DNA of 40,950 nt from Methylibium sp. (GCA_013824165.1 PNNH01000094.1:1-40950), one strand, 5' to 3'. Shown: positions 25,543-35,524, counted from the stretch's first letter. Numbers and translations are program-made. The notes: generated by a model not told the origin, from the sequence alone.

Positions 25543-25986
25543 TCAGCTCTCGACGCGGCGCATGGTGCACAGCAGCTCGGCCTCGCAGGCCAGCTCCTCG
25601 CCCACATAGGCACGGCCGGTGAACTTGTAGATCGAGGCCTTCGCACGATCCAGCGTGACATCCAGCACCAGCTGATCACCCGGCTCAACCGGGCGCTTGA
25701 ATCGGGCCGCGTCAATGCCAGCAAAGTACACGACCGACTTGTCGTCGAGCTCGATGCCTTGGCTGACCAGCGTCAGCACAGTGGCGGCTTGCGCCATCGC
25801 CTCGAGGATCATCACGCCCGGCATCACCGGACGGTGCGGAAAGTGGCCGGTGAAGTGCGGCTCGTTGATGGTGACGTTCTTCAGGGCGCGGATGCGCTTG
25901 CCCATCTCCAGCTCGATGACGCGGTCCACCAACAGGATGGGATAGCGGTGCGGGAGCTTCTTGAGAATCTGGTGGATGTCCATCAT
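25543..25986 (-). CDS. fabZ: (3R)-hydroxyacyl-ACP dehydratase FabZ
   Basis: FabZ dehydrates beta-hydroxyacyl-ACP during fatty-acid elongation and competes with LpxA and LpxD for the hydroxyacyl-ACP pool. The 147-residue hot-dog-fold protein contains [13 protein letters not shown], the catalytic segment [20 protein letters not shown] (His and Glu), and the closing strand [12 protein letters not shown]. The first of two adjacent ATG codons (25986) lies two bases after the lpxD stop, so it is coupled to lpxD. The ribosome binding site is poor. A 273-codon reading through lpxD in this frame is rejected. Confidence 0.97.
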   Translation of the reverse strand: MMDIHQILKKLPHRYPILLVDRVIELEMGKRIRALKNVTINEPHFTGHFPHRPVMPGVMILEAMAQAATVLTLVSQGIELDDKSVVYFAGIDAARFKRPVEPGDQLVLDVTLDRAKASIYKFTGRAYVGEELACEAELLCTMRRVES

Positions 25987-25988
25987 GG

Positions 25989-27026
25989 TCACAATTTCTT
26001 TTCCAGCGCCTTCAGGCGCTCGCGCAGGCTGTAGAGCTGGCGCAGGGTGGCGGCATTCTTCTCCCAACTCGCATTGTCGTCGAAGGGGAAGACGCCTGTG
26101 TACTGGCCCGGCTTGGCAATCGAGCGCGTGATCAGCGTGCAGGCCGAGATGTGCACGTGGTCGGCGATCTGCAGATGGCCCACGATGCTGGCAGCGCCGC
26201 CGACCGTGCAATGCGCGCCGATACGGGTGCTGCCGGCAATGGCGACGCAGCCCGCGATGGCGGTGTGGGCGCCGATCCGCACGTTGTGGCCGATCTGAAT
26301 CAGGTTGTCCAGCTTCACGCCATCGGCAATCACGGTGTCGTCGAGCGCCCCGCGGTCGATGCAAGTGTTGGCGCCGATTTCGACATCGTCACCGATCTGC
26401 ACCGCACCCAGCTGCTCGATCTTTTCCCAGCGGCCGCCGTCGGCCGACTTCACCGGCGCGAAGCCGAATCCGTCAGCGCCGATCACCGCACCGCCATGGA
26501 TGATGCAGCGCGCGCCGATGCGGCTGTCGAAGCCGACCGTCACCCGCGCAGCCAAGCGCGTGCCGGCGCCGATTTGCGAATCTCGCTCGATCACACAGTG
26601 CGGGCCGATGCGCGCACCGGGGCCAATCGTCACGCCCGCCTCGATCACCGCCAGCGCCCCGACGTCGACGCCTTCGCCCAGCACTGCGCTGGGGTCGATC
26701 ACGGCCGAGGGGTGTATGCGAGGCGTGGCTTGCGGACGCACGCGCGCCGCCCACCATTGCGTCAGCCGCGCAAAGTAGAGATACGGGTCGGGCGTGACGA
26801 TGGCTGCACCGCGCGCCGCGGCCGCTTCGGCAAAGGCCGGCGCGACGATGACGCAGACCGCCGCAGTGCTCTGCAACTGCGACTGGTAGCGCACATTGGA
26901 GAGGAAGCTCAGGGTGCCTGAGTCGGCACCCTCCAGCGGCCCCAGACGCGTGATCTCGATATCGGAGGCACCAACAAGATCGCCGCCCAAGGCGGCGATC
27001 ACATCGGCCAGCGTGATGCGGCTCAC
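25989..27026 (-). CDS. lpxD: UDP-3-O-acylglucosamine N-acyltransferase LpxD
   Basis: LpxD adds the second hydroxyacyl chain in lipid A synthesis. The 345-residue protein has an N-terminal uridine-binding domain (about 1-100), then a left-handed beta-helix of hexapeptide repeats (from [20 protein letters not shown]). The catalytic region is [20 protein letters not shown], and a C-terminal helix ends [12 protein letters not shown]. The ATG overlaps the skp stop by 4 bases. The length is normal. Confidence 0.98.
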   Translation of the reverse strand: MSRITLADVIAALGGDLVGASDIEITRLGPLEGADSGTLSFLSNVRYQSQLQSTAAVCVIVAPAFAEAAAARGAAIVTPDPYLYFARLTQWWAARVRPQATPRIHPSAVIDPSAVLGEGVDVGALAVIEAGVTIGPGARIGPHCVIERDSQIGAGTRLAARVTVGFDSRIGARCIIHGGAVIGADGFGFAPVKSADGGRWEKIEQLGAVQIGDDVEIGANTCIDRGALDDTVIADGVKLDNLIQIGHNVRIGAHTAIAGCVAIAGSTRIGAHCTVGGAASIVGHLQIADHVHISACTLITRSIAKPGQYTGVFPFDDNASWEKNAATLRQLYSLRERLKALEKKL

Positions 27027-27529
27027 TTCTGCGCGTTGAGCGCGTCGATCACCTTCTTGGTGATGTCCACGCGATTGCTGGCCATGATGGCCTCTTGCAC
27101 GATCAGGTCGTACTTCTCGGCGTCGAAGATCTGCTTGATCACGCGGTTGGCGCGCTCGACCAGCGCACCCAGCTCTTCGTTCTTGCGTTGATTCAGGTCT
27201 TCGCGGAGTTCGCGTCCCTTGCGCTGCAGTTCGCGATCGCGGTCGATCACGTCGCGCTGGCGGCGGTTGCGCTCACCCTCGGACAGCGTCGGGGCTTCCT
27301 TCTCCAGCTTTTCAGCCGCAGCGCGCAACTTGGCTTCCTGATCCTTGAATTCCTTCTCGCGCTTGCTGAACTCGGTCTCCAGCTTCAGTTGCGCTGCCTT
27401 GGCCATATTGGCCTCGCGCATCACGACCTCGCTGTTGACATAGCCGATCTTCAACTCCTGGGCCTGAACAGCCACGGCCGAGGCGCACACCAGGGCGGCC
27501 ATTGCCACCGTCTTCAACAGCTTGCTCAT
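27023..27529 (-). CDS. skp: Periplasmic chaperone Skp (OmpH)
   Basis: Skp holds unfolded outer-membrane proteins in the periplasm and hands them to BamA. The 168-residue protein has a signal peptide (about 1-23, ending AVAVQA) and a trimerisation segment ([15 protein letters not shown]). A long charged coiled-coil tentacle follows (about 45-125, rich in Lys, Glu and Arg), and then a closing strand ([22 protein letters not shown]). It lies two bases after bamA and overlaps lpxD, the standard arrangement. Confidence 0.96.
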   Translation of the reverse strand: MSKLLKTVAMAALVCASAVAVQAQELKIGYVNSEVVMREANMAKAAQLKLETEFSKREKEFKDQEAKLRAAAEKLEKEAPTLSEGERNRRQRDVIDRDRELQRKGRELREDLNQRKNEELGALVERANRVIKQIFDAEKYDLIVQEAIMASNRVDITKKVIDALNAQK

Positions 27530-27531
27530 AG

Positions 27532-29853
27532 TCAGAATGCAGTCCCGATCTGGAATTGGAATTTCTCGATTCTATCCGTTGGCTTTTTCCGCAAGGGCGT
27601 GCCGAAGCTCAGCTTCAATGGCCCCATCGGCGACATCCAGCTCAGGCCGATACCGGCCGACACACGCATGGAGTCGAGATTCACGGACTCAAACGAGCTC
27701 TTGGTGTTCCACACATTGCCTGCATCGACAAAGCCGAACAGGCGGAACGACTTGTCATTGCCGCTACCTGGGACAGGAACGTAAAGCTCAGCGTTGGCGT
27801 TGACACGCAGATTGCCGCCGGAATAGGAGCCAGTCGGATCCACTGGACCCAGCGAGTTCGATTCGAACACCCGCACCGAACCCAGACCGCCAGCGTAGAA
27901 GTTCTTGAAGATCGGATAGCTGCGGCCACCCAGACCGGAGCCGACGCCGAGCTCGCCATTCACCATCAGCGAGAACTTGTTGTTGGCGCTGAGCGGGAAG
28001 TACTGCTGGTACTGCAGATTGGCTCGGGCGTAGCGCGCATCACCAAACAGGCTGGACTCGAGGTTGACACGCTGATAGCGACCCGCGGTCGGCGACAGCA
28101 CGCTGTCGCGGTTGTCGCGCTGCCAACCCAGCGTCAGCGGGAAGGAGTTGCTGCGGTCGCCGAACTCGTTGAAGTAGCGCTTGTAGCTCAGCGGCACGCC
28201 GACGTTGGTACTGATCGAGGTGCGCTCGGCACCGAGGCCGAAGAACACCGTATCAACCTCGGAGAACGGCACGCCGAAACGGATCGTGCCGCCATAGGAA
28301 GCCAGCGAATAGACCTCGCCCAGCGTGTTCAGCGGCTTCGTTGTGCGGTAGAAAACATCCAGCGCGCGCGACACACCATCAACCGTGAAATACGGATCAA
28401 CCGTGCTGAGCGCGATCTGACGGCCGGTCTTGGCCGTGTTGAGCTCGATGCCCAGGTAATTGCCCGAGCCGAAGACGTTGTCCTGCTTGATCGAGCCCTG
28501 CAACGACAGCTTCTGCGCGCTTGAGTAGCCCGCGCCCACCATGATGTTGCCGGTCGGCCGCTCTTCAACGGTGATGGTCACATCCACCTGATCCTGCGCG
28601 CCCGGCACCTCGTTGGTGTCGATGTTGACTTCCTTGAAATAGCCCAGACGCTCGACACGGTCGCGCGAGGCCTTGATGCGCTGGCCGTCGTACCAGGCGG
28701 ACTCGAACTGCCGGAACTCGCGACGGATCACTTCGTCACGGGTGCGCGTGTTGCCGGACACGATGACACGGCGCACATAGACACGGCGCTGCGGTTCGGC
28801 AAAGAAGGTCACCGCGACCTGGCCGGTGGCGCGGTCGATTTCGGGGCGGCTCTCGACACGCGCGAAGGCGTAGCCGTAGGTGCCATAAAGGTCGTTGAAG
28901 GAGCGCGTGGTCTGAGCCACCGCCTCACCCCGGTAGGCTTCGCCCGGCTTCAGCGCCACCAAGCGCTTGAAGTCTTCTTCGCGGCCCAGGTACTCGCCTT
29001 CGAGCTTGACTGCAGTCACCGTGTAGGGCTGGCCCTCACTGACGGTGATGGCGATGTTGATGCTCTGCTTGTCCGGCGAGATCGTCACCTGCGTTGCGGT
29101 GACATTGAACTCGAGATAGCCGCGATTCAGATAGAAGGAGCGGATGGTCTCGAGATCGGCATTCAGCTTGGCACGCGAATAGCGGTCCGTCTTGGTGTAC
29201 CAGGTCAGCCAGCCGCTGGTGGTCTGTTCGAGCAGACCCAGCAGCGTGCCTTCCGAGACGGCCTTCGTGCCCAGAATTCGGATCTCGCCGATCTTGGCGG
29301 GCTCGCCCTCGGTCACCGTGAAGCTGACGTTGACCCGGTTGCGCTCCAGCGGCGTGATCGTCGTAGTGACCTCGGCACCGTACATGCTGCGGGTCAGGTA
29401 CTGGCGCTTGAGCTCCTGCTCGGCGCGATCAGCCAAGGCCTTGTCGAAGGGCTTGCCTTCGCCGATGCCCACATCTTTCAACGACTTGGTCAGGGCTTCG
29501 GTGTCGAACTCCTTCAGACCGACGAAGCTGACATTGGCGATCGTGGGGCGCTCCTCGATGATCACCACCACGGCGCCGCCGTCGATACTCAGGCGCACGT
29601 CCTTGAACAGGCCGGTGGCGAACAGTGCGCGCAGCGCTGCCGCCCCCTTGTCGTCGTTGTAGGTATCACCGATGCGGAAGGGCAGCGACGCGAACACCGT
29701 ACCGGGGTCGGTACGCTGCAGGCCTTCGACACGGATGTCCTTCAACACGAAGGGATCGACGGCCCAGGCGGCGCCCGACTGCAGCGCGGCGGCAAGCGCC
29801 AGCATCAGGAAAGACGGACGCAGGGGCGCGGACTTGCGATGACTAGAGGACAT
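27532..29853 (-). CDS. bamA: Outer membrane protein assembly factor BamA
   Basis: BamA is the core Omp85 insertase of the outer membrane. The 773-residue protein has a signal peptide (about 1-32), five POTRA domains (about 33-430; for example FVLKDIRVEGLQRTDPGTVF), and a C-terminal 16-strand barrel ending in Phe (FQFQIGTAF). The L6 signature normally written VRGF/Y reads VRVF here, at residues 660-663, so the glycine is replaced by valine. It lies 13 bases after rseP and just before skp. Confidence 0.97.
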   Translation of the reverse strand: MSSSHRKSAPLRPSFLMLALAAALQSGAAWAVDPFVLKDIRVEGLQRTDPGTVFASLPFRIGDTYNDDKGAAALRALFATGLFKDVRLSIDGGAVVVIIEERPTIANVSFVGLKEFDTEALTKSLKDVGIGEGKPFDKALADRAEQELKRQYLTRSMYGAEVTTTITPLERNRVNVSFTVTEGEPAKIGEIRILGTKAVSEGTLLGLLEQTTSGWLTWYTKTDRYSRAKLNADLETIRSFYLNRGYLEFNVTATQVTISPDKQSINIAITVSEGQPYTVTAVKLEGEYLGREEDFKRLVALKPGEAYRGEAVAQTTRSFNDLYGTYGYAFARVESRPEIDRATGQVAVTFFAEPQRRVYVRRVIVSGNTRTRDEVIRREFRQFESAWYDGQRIKASRDRVERLGYFKEVNIDTNEVPGAQDQVDVTITVEERPTGNIMVGAGYSSAQKLSLQGSIKQDNVFGSGNYLGIELNTAKTGRQIALSTVDPYFTVDGVSRALDVFYRTTKPLNTLGEVYSLASYGGTIRFGVPFSEVDTVFFGLGAERTSISTNVGVPLSYKRYFNEFGDRSNSFPLTLGWQRDNRDSVLSPTAGRYQRVNLESSLFGDARYARANLQYQQYFPLSANNKFSLMVNGELGVGSGLGGRSYPIFKNFYAGGLGSVRVFESNSLGPVDPTGSYSGGNLRVNANAELYVPVPGSGNDKSFRLFGFVDAGNVWNTKSSFESVNLDSMRVSAGIGLSWMSPMGPLKLSFGTPLRKKPTDRIEKFQFQIGTAF

Positions 29854-29866
29854 GCGGAATAGAGAG

Positions 29867-31246
29867 TCAGTGCAGACCCAGCTGGCGGGCCAGGTCGTTG
29901 GAAAGGGCCAAAGCCATCAGCAGAAACAAAATCAGCGCACCTGCGCGCTGCAAATGTCTGAGCCACCATTCCGAGACGGGGCGGCCGGTCAGACCCTCGA
30001 AAAGATAATACATCAGGTGTCCACCATCGAGCATCGGCAACGGCAGCAGGTTCAGCACGCCGAGACTGACGCTGACCAGGGCCAGAAAACTCAGATAGGC
30101 GGTGAGCCCGAGGCGCGCGGACTGACCCGCGTAGTCGGCGATGGTGATGGGGCCGCTGAGATTCTTCAGCGAGGCCTCGCCAATCAGCATGCGGCCGAAG
30201 ACCTTCAGCGTCATAGTCGAGACCTCCCAGGTGCGCTGGGCACCGAGGCCGATCGATTCAAAAGGGCCGTGGCTGACCTTGACCAGCGCCGGCGGCGCAC
30301 CCACCATGGCCTCGATGCGGCCGAAACGCTGCCCGGCTTCGCTGACCTGGCGCGGACGGACGACGAGGGTCAAGACTTGGCCCGCGCGCTCGACCTGCCA
30401 CTGCATCGGCAGCGCCGTTTGGCCTTCGCGGCCGGAGGCGCGGATCCGTTCGCGCAGCGCGGCGGCATCGCTCACCGGCTGACCATCAACGCTGATGACC
30501 CGGTCGCCCGCCCGCAGGCCGGCGGCAGCGGCAGCGCCCCCGGCTGAGATCTCGCCCAGCACGGGCTCGCTGAACGGCGCCCCCATGCCCAGCTTGCGAA
30601 GCAATGCAGCATCCAGATCCCGACCGCCCAACTGGTCGGTGTCGAGCAACAACTCGCGCCGCCGATGGCCCGCCTCATCGCTGACGCTCAGGTGCAGCTT
30701 GCGCCCTTCGCTGACCGCTTGCGTCAGCTGCCAGCGCAGCTGCGGCAGCGACTGGATCTCGGTCCAGTTCTGCCCGTCGGCTGAACTCGCCTGCACCCAG
30801 TCGCCGGCACGAAGGCCAGCCCGCTCGGCCACGCTGCCGGCCAAAGGCGTGCCGAGCACGGCCTTGGGTTCGTCGACCCCGATCCAGTTCACCGCTGCAA
30901 ACAACAGGATGGCGAGTACAAAGTTGGCGATCGGCCCGGCAGCGACGATGGCGGCCCGCTGGCGCAGCGGCCGGTTGTTGAAGGCCTGCTCGCGCAGTTC
31001 CGGCGGCACCGGCCCTTCACGCTCATCCAGCATGCGCACATAGCCCCCCAAGGGCAGCAGGCTGAGCGTGAACTCGGTCGAGTCAGCGTCTTTCTGGCGG
31101 CGCCAGACCACGCGGCCGAAGCCGACCGAGAAGCGCAGCACCTTGACACCACAGGCACGCGCCACGCGGTAGTGGCCCCATTCATGGACCACGATCAGCA
31201 CACCGAGTGCCAGGACGAAGGCCAGCGCGGTGCTCAGCAAGGACAT
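29867..31246 (-). CDS. rseP: Site-2 protease RseP
   Basis: RseP is the inner-membrane zinc protease that cleaves anti-sigma factor RseA and remnant signal peptides, releasing sigma-E on envelope stress. The 459-residue protein has HEWGH at the end of TM1 (VLIVVHEWGHYRVARACGV) and two periplasmic PDZ domains (about 110-300, including LRAGDRVISVDGQPVSD). It also has the second metal motif LPLPMLDGGHL in a C-terminal membrane helix, and a final hydrophobic span. It lies 13 bases after dxr and 13 before bamA, linking stress sensing to outer-membrane assembly. Confidence 0.97.
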   Translation of the reverse strand: MSLLSTALAFVLALGVLIVVHEWGHYRVARACGVKVLRFSVGFGRVVWRRQKDADSTEFTLSLLPLGGYVRMLDEREGPVPPELREQAFNNRPLRQRAAIVAAGPIANFVLAILLFAAVNWIGVDEPKAVLGTPLAGSVAERAGLRAGDWVQASSADGQNWTEIQSLPQLRWQLTQAVSEGRKLHLSVSDEAGHRRRELLLDTDQLGGRDLDAALLRKLGMGAPFSEPVLGEISAGGAAAAAGLRAGDRVISVDGQPVSDAAALRERIRASGREGQTALPMQWQVERAGQVLTLVVRPRQVSEAGQRFGRIEAMVGAPPALVKVSHGPFESIGLGAQRTWEVSTMTLKVFGRMLIGEASLKNLSGPITIADYAGQSARLGLTAYLSFLALVSVSLGVLNLLPLPMLDGGHLMYYLFEGLTGRPVSEWWLRHLQRAGALILFLLMALALSNDLARQLGLH

Positions 31247-31259
31247 GGCGTGCCCCGGC

Positions 31260-32465
31260 TCAAGCGCGCAGCCGCTGCATCAGCGTCTGCGCATGGCGGC
31301 GCGCTCGGGCATCCAGCGCCAGCAGGCCCTCGACGCTGTCGCACTCGCCGGCTTCAGGCTGCAGCGTTTGCATGCACTCGCGATTCAGCTGGGAAATCTG
31401 GTCGAAGCGCAGGCTGCCCGCCAAGAATGCGGCCACGGCCTCCTCGTTGGCAGCATTGAGTACCGCGGTCGACCCCTCGGCCGCGCGCAGCGCCTGCCAG
31501 GACAGATGCAGGCCCGGGAAGCGGCGCTCGTCAGCTTCCTCGAACGTCAGTGTCGGCTTGGCCAGGAAGTCCAAGGTCTGCGCCCCGCTCTCGATCCGCT
31601 CGGGGAACGACAGCCCATAGGCGATCGGCACGCGCATGTCCGGCGTGCCCAGCTGGGCCAGCACTGAGTTGTCGCGGCATACCACCATCGAGTGGATGAT
31701 GCTCTGAGGATGGATCACCACCTTGATCTGCTCAGGCCTCAGGCTGAACAGCCAGCGCGCCTCGATCACCTCCAGCGCTTTGTTCATCATGGTGGCCGAG
31801 TCAACCGAGATCTTGCGCCCCATCACCCAGTTCGGATGCGCACAAGCCTGCTCGGGCGTGACCTCGCGCAGTGTGGCCGGATCGCGCTGGCGGAAGGGGC
31901 CGCCAGAAGCCGTCAGCACGATATGGTCGACGCGCTGGTGCCAGGTCTTCCGGTCCTCGGGCAGGCACTGGAAGATCGCTGAATGCTCGCTGTCGATGGG
32001 CAGCAGCGTGGCACCGCCCTCCTCCACCGCCCGCATAAACAGCGCACCACCGACCACCAGCGCCTCCTTGTTGGCCAGCAGCAACTTCTTGCCCGCGCGC
32101 GCCGCCGCCAGACAGGGCTCTAGCCCGGCCGCGCCCACAATCGCCGCCATCACCACATCGACATCTGGATGCGCCGCGATGGTCGCCAGGCTGTGCGCGC
32201 CGTCCAGCACCTCGGTACTCAGGCCGCGCTCACGCAGCCCAACACGCAGCTGCCCAGCAAGACCGACATCAGGCAACACCGCATAACGCGGCTTATGCGC
32301 AGCACACTGTTGCAGCAGATCGTCGACCCGACTCATCGCGCTCAGCGCAAAGACTTCATAGCGTTCAGGATGGCGCGCCAGCACGTCCAGGGTATTGCCA
32401 CCGATGGAACCGGTGGAGCCCAGCACGCAGACCCGCTGCGGACGGCCAGAAGGAGAACTGATCAT
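31260..32465 (-). CDS. dxr: 1-deoxy-D-xylulose 5-phosphate reductoisomerase
   Basis: Dxr makes 2-C-methylerythritol 4-phosphate, the committed step of the non-mevalonate isoprenoid pathway; the product feeds UppS. The 401-residue protein has the NADPH site VLGSTGSIGGNTLDV, LLANKEALVVGG, the metal-binding PIDSEHSAIFQ, TASGGPFR and SATMMNKALEVIEARWLF. The C-terminal helical domain is complete. The ATG overlaps the cdsA stop by 4 bases. Confidence 0.98.
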   Translation of the reverse strand: MISSPSGRPQRVCVLGSTGSIGGNTLDVLARHPERYEVFALSAMSRVDDLLQQCAAHKPRYAVLPDVGLAGQLRVGLRERGLSTEVLDGAHSLATIAAHPDVDVVMAAIVGAAGLEPCLAAARAGKKLLLANKEALVVGGALFMRAVEEGGATLLPIDSEHSAIFQCLPEDRKTWHQRVDHIVLTASGGPFRQRDPATLREVTPEQACAHPNWVMGRKISVDSATMMNKALEVIEARWLFSLRPEQIKVVIHPQSIIHSMVVCRDNSVLAQLGTPDMRVPIAYGLSFPERIESGAQTLDFLAKPTLTFEEADERRFPGLHLSWQALRAAEGSTAVLNAANEEAVAAFLAGSLRFDQISQLNRECMQTLQPEAGECDSVEGLLALDARARRHAQTLMQRLRA

Positions 32466-33313
32466 CGGAGAAAGCCACCCAATCCACTCAGAGCCAGCGC
32501 CAGCGGAAACACTGGCAGCAAGGCATCGACACGGTCCAACACGCCGCCATGCCCCGGCAGCAGGCCGCTGCTGTCCTTGGCACCGGCCGCGCGCTTGATC
32601 AGCGATTCGAACAGGTCACCGACCACGCTCATCGCCGACAGGAACAATAGACTCAGCACGCCGACAACGCCGCCTTGCTGCAGCAAAAGAAAGTAAAGAC
32701 TGGGCGAGTCGACCTGCAGATGTCTGTCGATGCCATAGGCCCAGGCCAGCGCCAGCAGCAACACGCCGGCCATGCCGCTCCAGACACCTTCCCAGCTCTT
32801 GCCAGGACTGATGGCCGGAGCCAGCTTGCGCCGGCCGAAGGCCTTGCCGCCGAAATAGGCCGCGATATCGGCCACCCAGACGAGGCAGAAGATCGACAAC
32901 AGGAAGTTGATGCCCAGGATCTTGGCCTGTGCCATGGCCAGCCAGGCAGCCCAGAGCGCCACGGCACCAAGCAGCAGGCGGATCAGGCGCGGCGTATGCG
33001 GCCAGGCGGCAGGCCCGCCACGCAGCGCGTAGGCCCCGCCCAGCACCCACACCAGGGCCGCCACCCACCAGCACCAGGCCGGCGGCGCTGTCATCCCCAG
33101 GGCCCAGAGTGTGGCGCCACAGGCCGCGGCAATGCCTGCACCGTAGACCAGCGCAGCGGCGCCCGGCGCTGCATTGAGTCGCGCCCATTCCCAGCCAGCT
33201 GCGGCAATGAGCGCCAAGGTCAGGACAGCGAAGGGCCACGGTGATGCAGCGAACAGCGCCGGCAGCAGAACGGCCAGCAGGACGAGGGCGGTAATGATGC
33301 GCTGCTTCAGCAT
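32462..33313 (-). CDS. cdsA: Phosphatidate cytidylyltransferase CdsA
   Basis: CdsA makes CDP-diacylglycerol, the precursor of all the cell's phospholipids. The 283-residue membrane protein has about eight hydrophobic spans and the C-terminal signature running from LFESLIKRAAGAKDSSG to PGHGGVLDRVDALL, with its conserved Lys and Asp residues. The ATG at 33313 is used. It lies 12 bases after uppS and overlaps dxr. Confidence 0.97.
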   Translation of the reverse strand: MLKQRIITALVLLAVLLPALFAASPWPFAVLTLALIAAAGWEWARLNAAPGAAALVYGAGIAAACGATLWALGMTAPPAWCWWVAALVWVLGGAYALRGGPAAWPHTPRLIRLLLGAVALWAAWLAMAQAKILGINFLLSIFCLVWVADIAAYFGGKAFGRRKLAPAISPGKSWEGVWSGMAGVLLLALAWAYGIDRHLQVDSPSLYFLLLQQGGVVGVLSLLFLSAMSVVGDLFESLIKRAAGAKDSSGLLPGHGGVLDRVDALLPVFPLALALSGLGGFLR

Positions 33314-33325
33314 GCGTCCACCGCC

Positions 33326-34057
33326 CTATGCATCGGCCAGGGCCGGAACAGCATCCTTGACCCCGCCGAAGCGGCGGTCGCGCTCGCGGAAGGCTTGGAT
33401 CGCCGCATCGAGTTGCGCTTCACCGAACTCGGGCCACAGGCAGTCAGAGAAGACGAACTCGGTATAGGCCGCCTGCCAGAGCAGGAAGTTGCTGATGCGC
33501 ACTTCGCCGCCGGTGCGGATGAAAAGATCCGGGTCGGGCGCATAGCTCATGGCCATGAACTCGCTGAGCTTGGCTTCCGTCAGTTCGGCTGGCGTGACGC
33601 CCGCCTGGATCGCCGCCTTGCAGGCCTGCACGATGTCCCAGCGACCGCCGTAATTGAAGGCGACGTTGAGCGTCAGCTTGGTGTTGTGGCGGGTCGCAGC
33701 CTCGGCTTCGTTCCAGGCATTGCGCAGCTTCTCCGACACCGCGTCGCGGTCGCCGACGATGCGGATGCGCACGCCCATCGCCCCCATGCGGGCCAGATAG
33801 CGCGACACCGCGGCCAACACCAAGCCCATCAGGCCCGAGACCTCATCGCTAGGCCGCTTCCAGTTTTCGCTGGAGAAGGCAAAGACCGTCAGGTACTCGA
33901 TCTCGCGGTCGATGCAGGCCTGCACGATCTTGACCAGCGCATCGACACCTTGCTTGTGGCCGAAGAAACGCGGCAGAAAGCGCTTCTTGGCCCAGCGGCC
34001 ATTGCCATCCATCACGATGGCCACGTGGCGCGGCATCGTGGCCGCGGTCTTTGTCAC
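33326..34057 (-). CDS. uppS: Undecaprenyl diphosphate synthase UppS
   Basis: UppS adds eight isoprene units to farnesyl diphosphate, giving the carrier lipid for peptidoglycan and O-antigen. The protein has the P-loop-like HVAIVMDGNGRWAKKR, TVFAFSSENWKRP, and PDPDLFIRTGGEVRISNFLLWQ. The start is uncertain: a GTG at 34057 (243 residues) has GTGGAAG well placed before it. A TTG at 34075 would add six residues and overlap the frr stop by 4 bases. An ATG at 34036 is too close to the catalytic motif. It lies between frr and cdsA. Confidence 0.95.
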   Translation of the reverse strand: MTKTAATMPRHVAIVMDGNGRWAKKRFLPRFFGHKQGVDALVKIVQACIDREIEYLTVFAFSSENWKRPSDEVSGLMGLVLAAVSRYLARMGAMGVRIRIVGDRDAVSEKLRNAWNEAEAATRHNTKLTLNVAFNYGGRWDIVQACKAAIQAGVTPAELTEAKLSEFMAMSYAPDPDLFIRTGGEVRISNFLLWQAAYTEFVFSDCLWPEFGEAQLDAAIQAFRERDRRFGGVKDAVPALADA

Positions 34058-34071
34058 GGCAGCGCTTCCAC

Positions 34072-34632
34072 TCAAACCGCCATGATCTCGGCTTCTTTGC
34101 CGGAGATCAGCTTGTCGATCTCGGCAATGACGCGGTCCGTCAGCTTCTGGACTTCGTCGAGGCTGCGGCGCTCGTCGTCTTCACCGATTTCCTTGTCCTT
34201 GAGCAGTTTCTTGGCCTGTTCATTGGCATCACGACGCAGATTGCGCACCGCCACCTTGGCGTCCTCGCCCGCGTTGCGCACGACCTTGGTCAGATCCCTG
34301 CGGCGCTCTTCTGTCAGCGGCGGCATCGGCACGCGAATCAAGTCACCCTGTGCAGACGGGTTGAGACCCAGATCCGACTCGCGGATCGCGCGCTCGATCT
34401 TGGCGCCCATGCCTTTTTCCCAGGGCTGGACGCTGATGGTGCGGGCGTCCAGCAGGCTGACGTTGGCGACCTGCGAGATCGGCACGAGCGAGCCGTAGTA
34501 GTCGACCTGGACCTGATCCAGGATGCCCGGATGGGCACGGCCGGTACGGATCTTCTGCAACTCGCTCTTGAAGGATTCCACCGACTTGGCCATCTTTGCT
34601 TCGGCCGTCTTCTTGATTTCTGCAATGCTCAT
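34072..34632 (-). CDS. frr: Ribosome recycling factor
   Basis: RRF splits post-termination ribosomes together with EF-G. The 186-residue protein has the three-helix bundle start ([20 protein letters not shown]), [43 protein letters not shown], and the basic [19 protein letters not shown]. The length equals the family standard of 185. It lies 56 bases after pyrH, where a hairpin overlaps the pyrH stop, and is followed by uppS. Confidence 0.99.
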   Translation of the reverse strand: MSIAEIKKTAEAKMAKSVESFKSELQKIRTGRAHPGILDQVQVDYYGSLVPISQVANVSLLDARTISVQPWEKGMGAKIERAIRESDLGLNPSAQGDLIRVPMPPLTEERRRDLTKVVRNAGEDAKVAVRNLRRDANEQAKKLLKDKEIGEDDERRSLDEVQKLTDRVIAEIDKLISGKEAEIMAV

Positions 34633-34679
34633 GGTGATTGCCTTGATTGCTCGTCTGATTGCGTCTCTTGTCTAACGCC

Positions 34680-34701
34680 GGTCCACGCTCAGACGTGGAC
34701 C
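34680..34701 (-). other. Hairpin over the pyrH stop codon
   Basis: An 8-base-pair stem (GGTCCACG at 34680-34687, partner 34694-34701) with a 6-base loop contains the pyrH stop codon. No T run follows, so termination is unlikely. It may affect mRNA processing or frr translation. Confidence 0.4.
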
Positions 34702-35399
34702 AGGGTTCCCTCGTCCTCACCCATAACGACTCGCTTGAGCGCTCCGGGCTTGAAAATGCTGAACACCTTGATCGGCAGCTTTTGGTCGCGGCACAGCGCG
34801 AAGGCCGTGGCATCCAGCACCTGAAGATTCTTGGTGATGGCCTCGTCGAAGCTGATGCGCGCGTAGCGGGTCGCGGTCGGATCCTTCTTGGGGTCTGCCG
34901 TGTAGACCCCGTCCACCTTGGTGGCCTTCAGCACGATCTCGGCGCCGATCTCGGCACCGCGCAGGGCTGCCGCCGTGTCGGTGGTGAAGAAGGGGTTGCC
35001 GGTGCCGGCCGCGAAGATCACGACCTTGCCCTCTTCCAGGTACTGCAGCGCCTTCGGGCGGACATAGGGCTCGACCACCTGCTCGATGGCGATGGCCGAC
35101 ATCACGCGCGCCGTCATGCCTTCCTGGCGCATCGTGTCAGCCAGCGCCAGCGAGTTCATCACGGTCGCCAGCATGCCCATGTAGTCAGCCGTTGCCCGGT
35201 CCATGCCCACCGAGCCGCCAGCCACGCCGCGGAAGATATTGCCGCCGCCGATCACGACAGCCACTTCCACACCCAGTTGAGTCACCTCCTGGATCTCCTG
35301 CACCATGCGCACGATGGTCGCGCGGTTGATGCCGTAAGAGTCGTCGCCCATCAGGGCTTCACCAGAGAGTTTCAGCAGGATGCGTTTGTGCGCGGGCAT
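34689..35399 (-). CDS. pyrH: UMP kinase PyrH
   Basis: PyrH phosphorylates UMP to UDP and is a hexameric amino-acid-kinase-fold enzyme regulated by GTP and UTP. The 236-residue protein starts [14 protein letters not shown] and includes [49 protein letters not shown] and [14 protein letters not shown]. It is intact and of standard length. It is separated from tsf by a hairpin terminator, so it probably also has a promoter in the 125-base gap (35400-35524), which I could not pinpoint. Confidence 0.99.
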   Translation of the reverse strand: MPAHKRILLKLSGEALMGDDSYGINRATIVRMVQEIQEVTQLGVEVAVVIGGGNIFRGVAGGSVGMDRATADYMGMLATVMNSLALADTMRQEGMTARVMSAIAIEQVVEPYVRPKALQYLEEGKVVIFAAGTGNPFFTTDTAAALRGAEIGAEIVLKATKVDGVYTADPKKDPTATRYARISFDEAITKNLQVLDATAFALCRDQKLPIKVFSIFKPGALKRVVMGEDEGTLVHV

Positions 35400-35478
35400 T
35401 CTTACCTCGTCTTATCAATTGGGGGTGGGCTCCACGATCAACCGGCCTTGTGGGCCAGTCACCGCGAGCACAAGTGTA

Positions 35479-35499
35479 AAGGGCGCCAGTGGCGCCCTT
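35479..35499 (-). terminator. Terminator between tsf and pyrH
   Basis: A perfect 9-base-pair stem (AAGGGCGCC at 35479-35487, partner 35491-35499) with a 3-base loop, followed by TTTACACTT on the minus strand, lies 25 bases after the tsf stop. Termination is probably partial because the T run is short. Confidence 0.75.
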
Positions 35500-35524
35500 G
35501 TTCAGTGCTTGAAGCGCCGCCGGC

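Noticed and set aside
25987-26364. FabZ fused to an upstream 126-residue extension
   Set aside because: The extension lies within lpxD in another frame; the FabZ family start ([16 protein letters not shown]) is at 25986.
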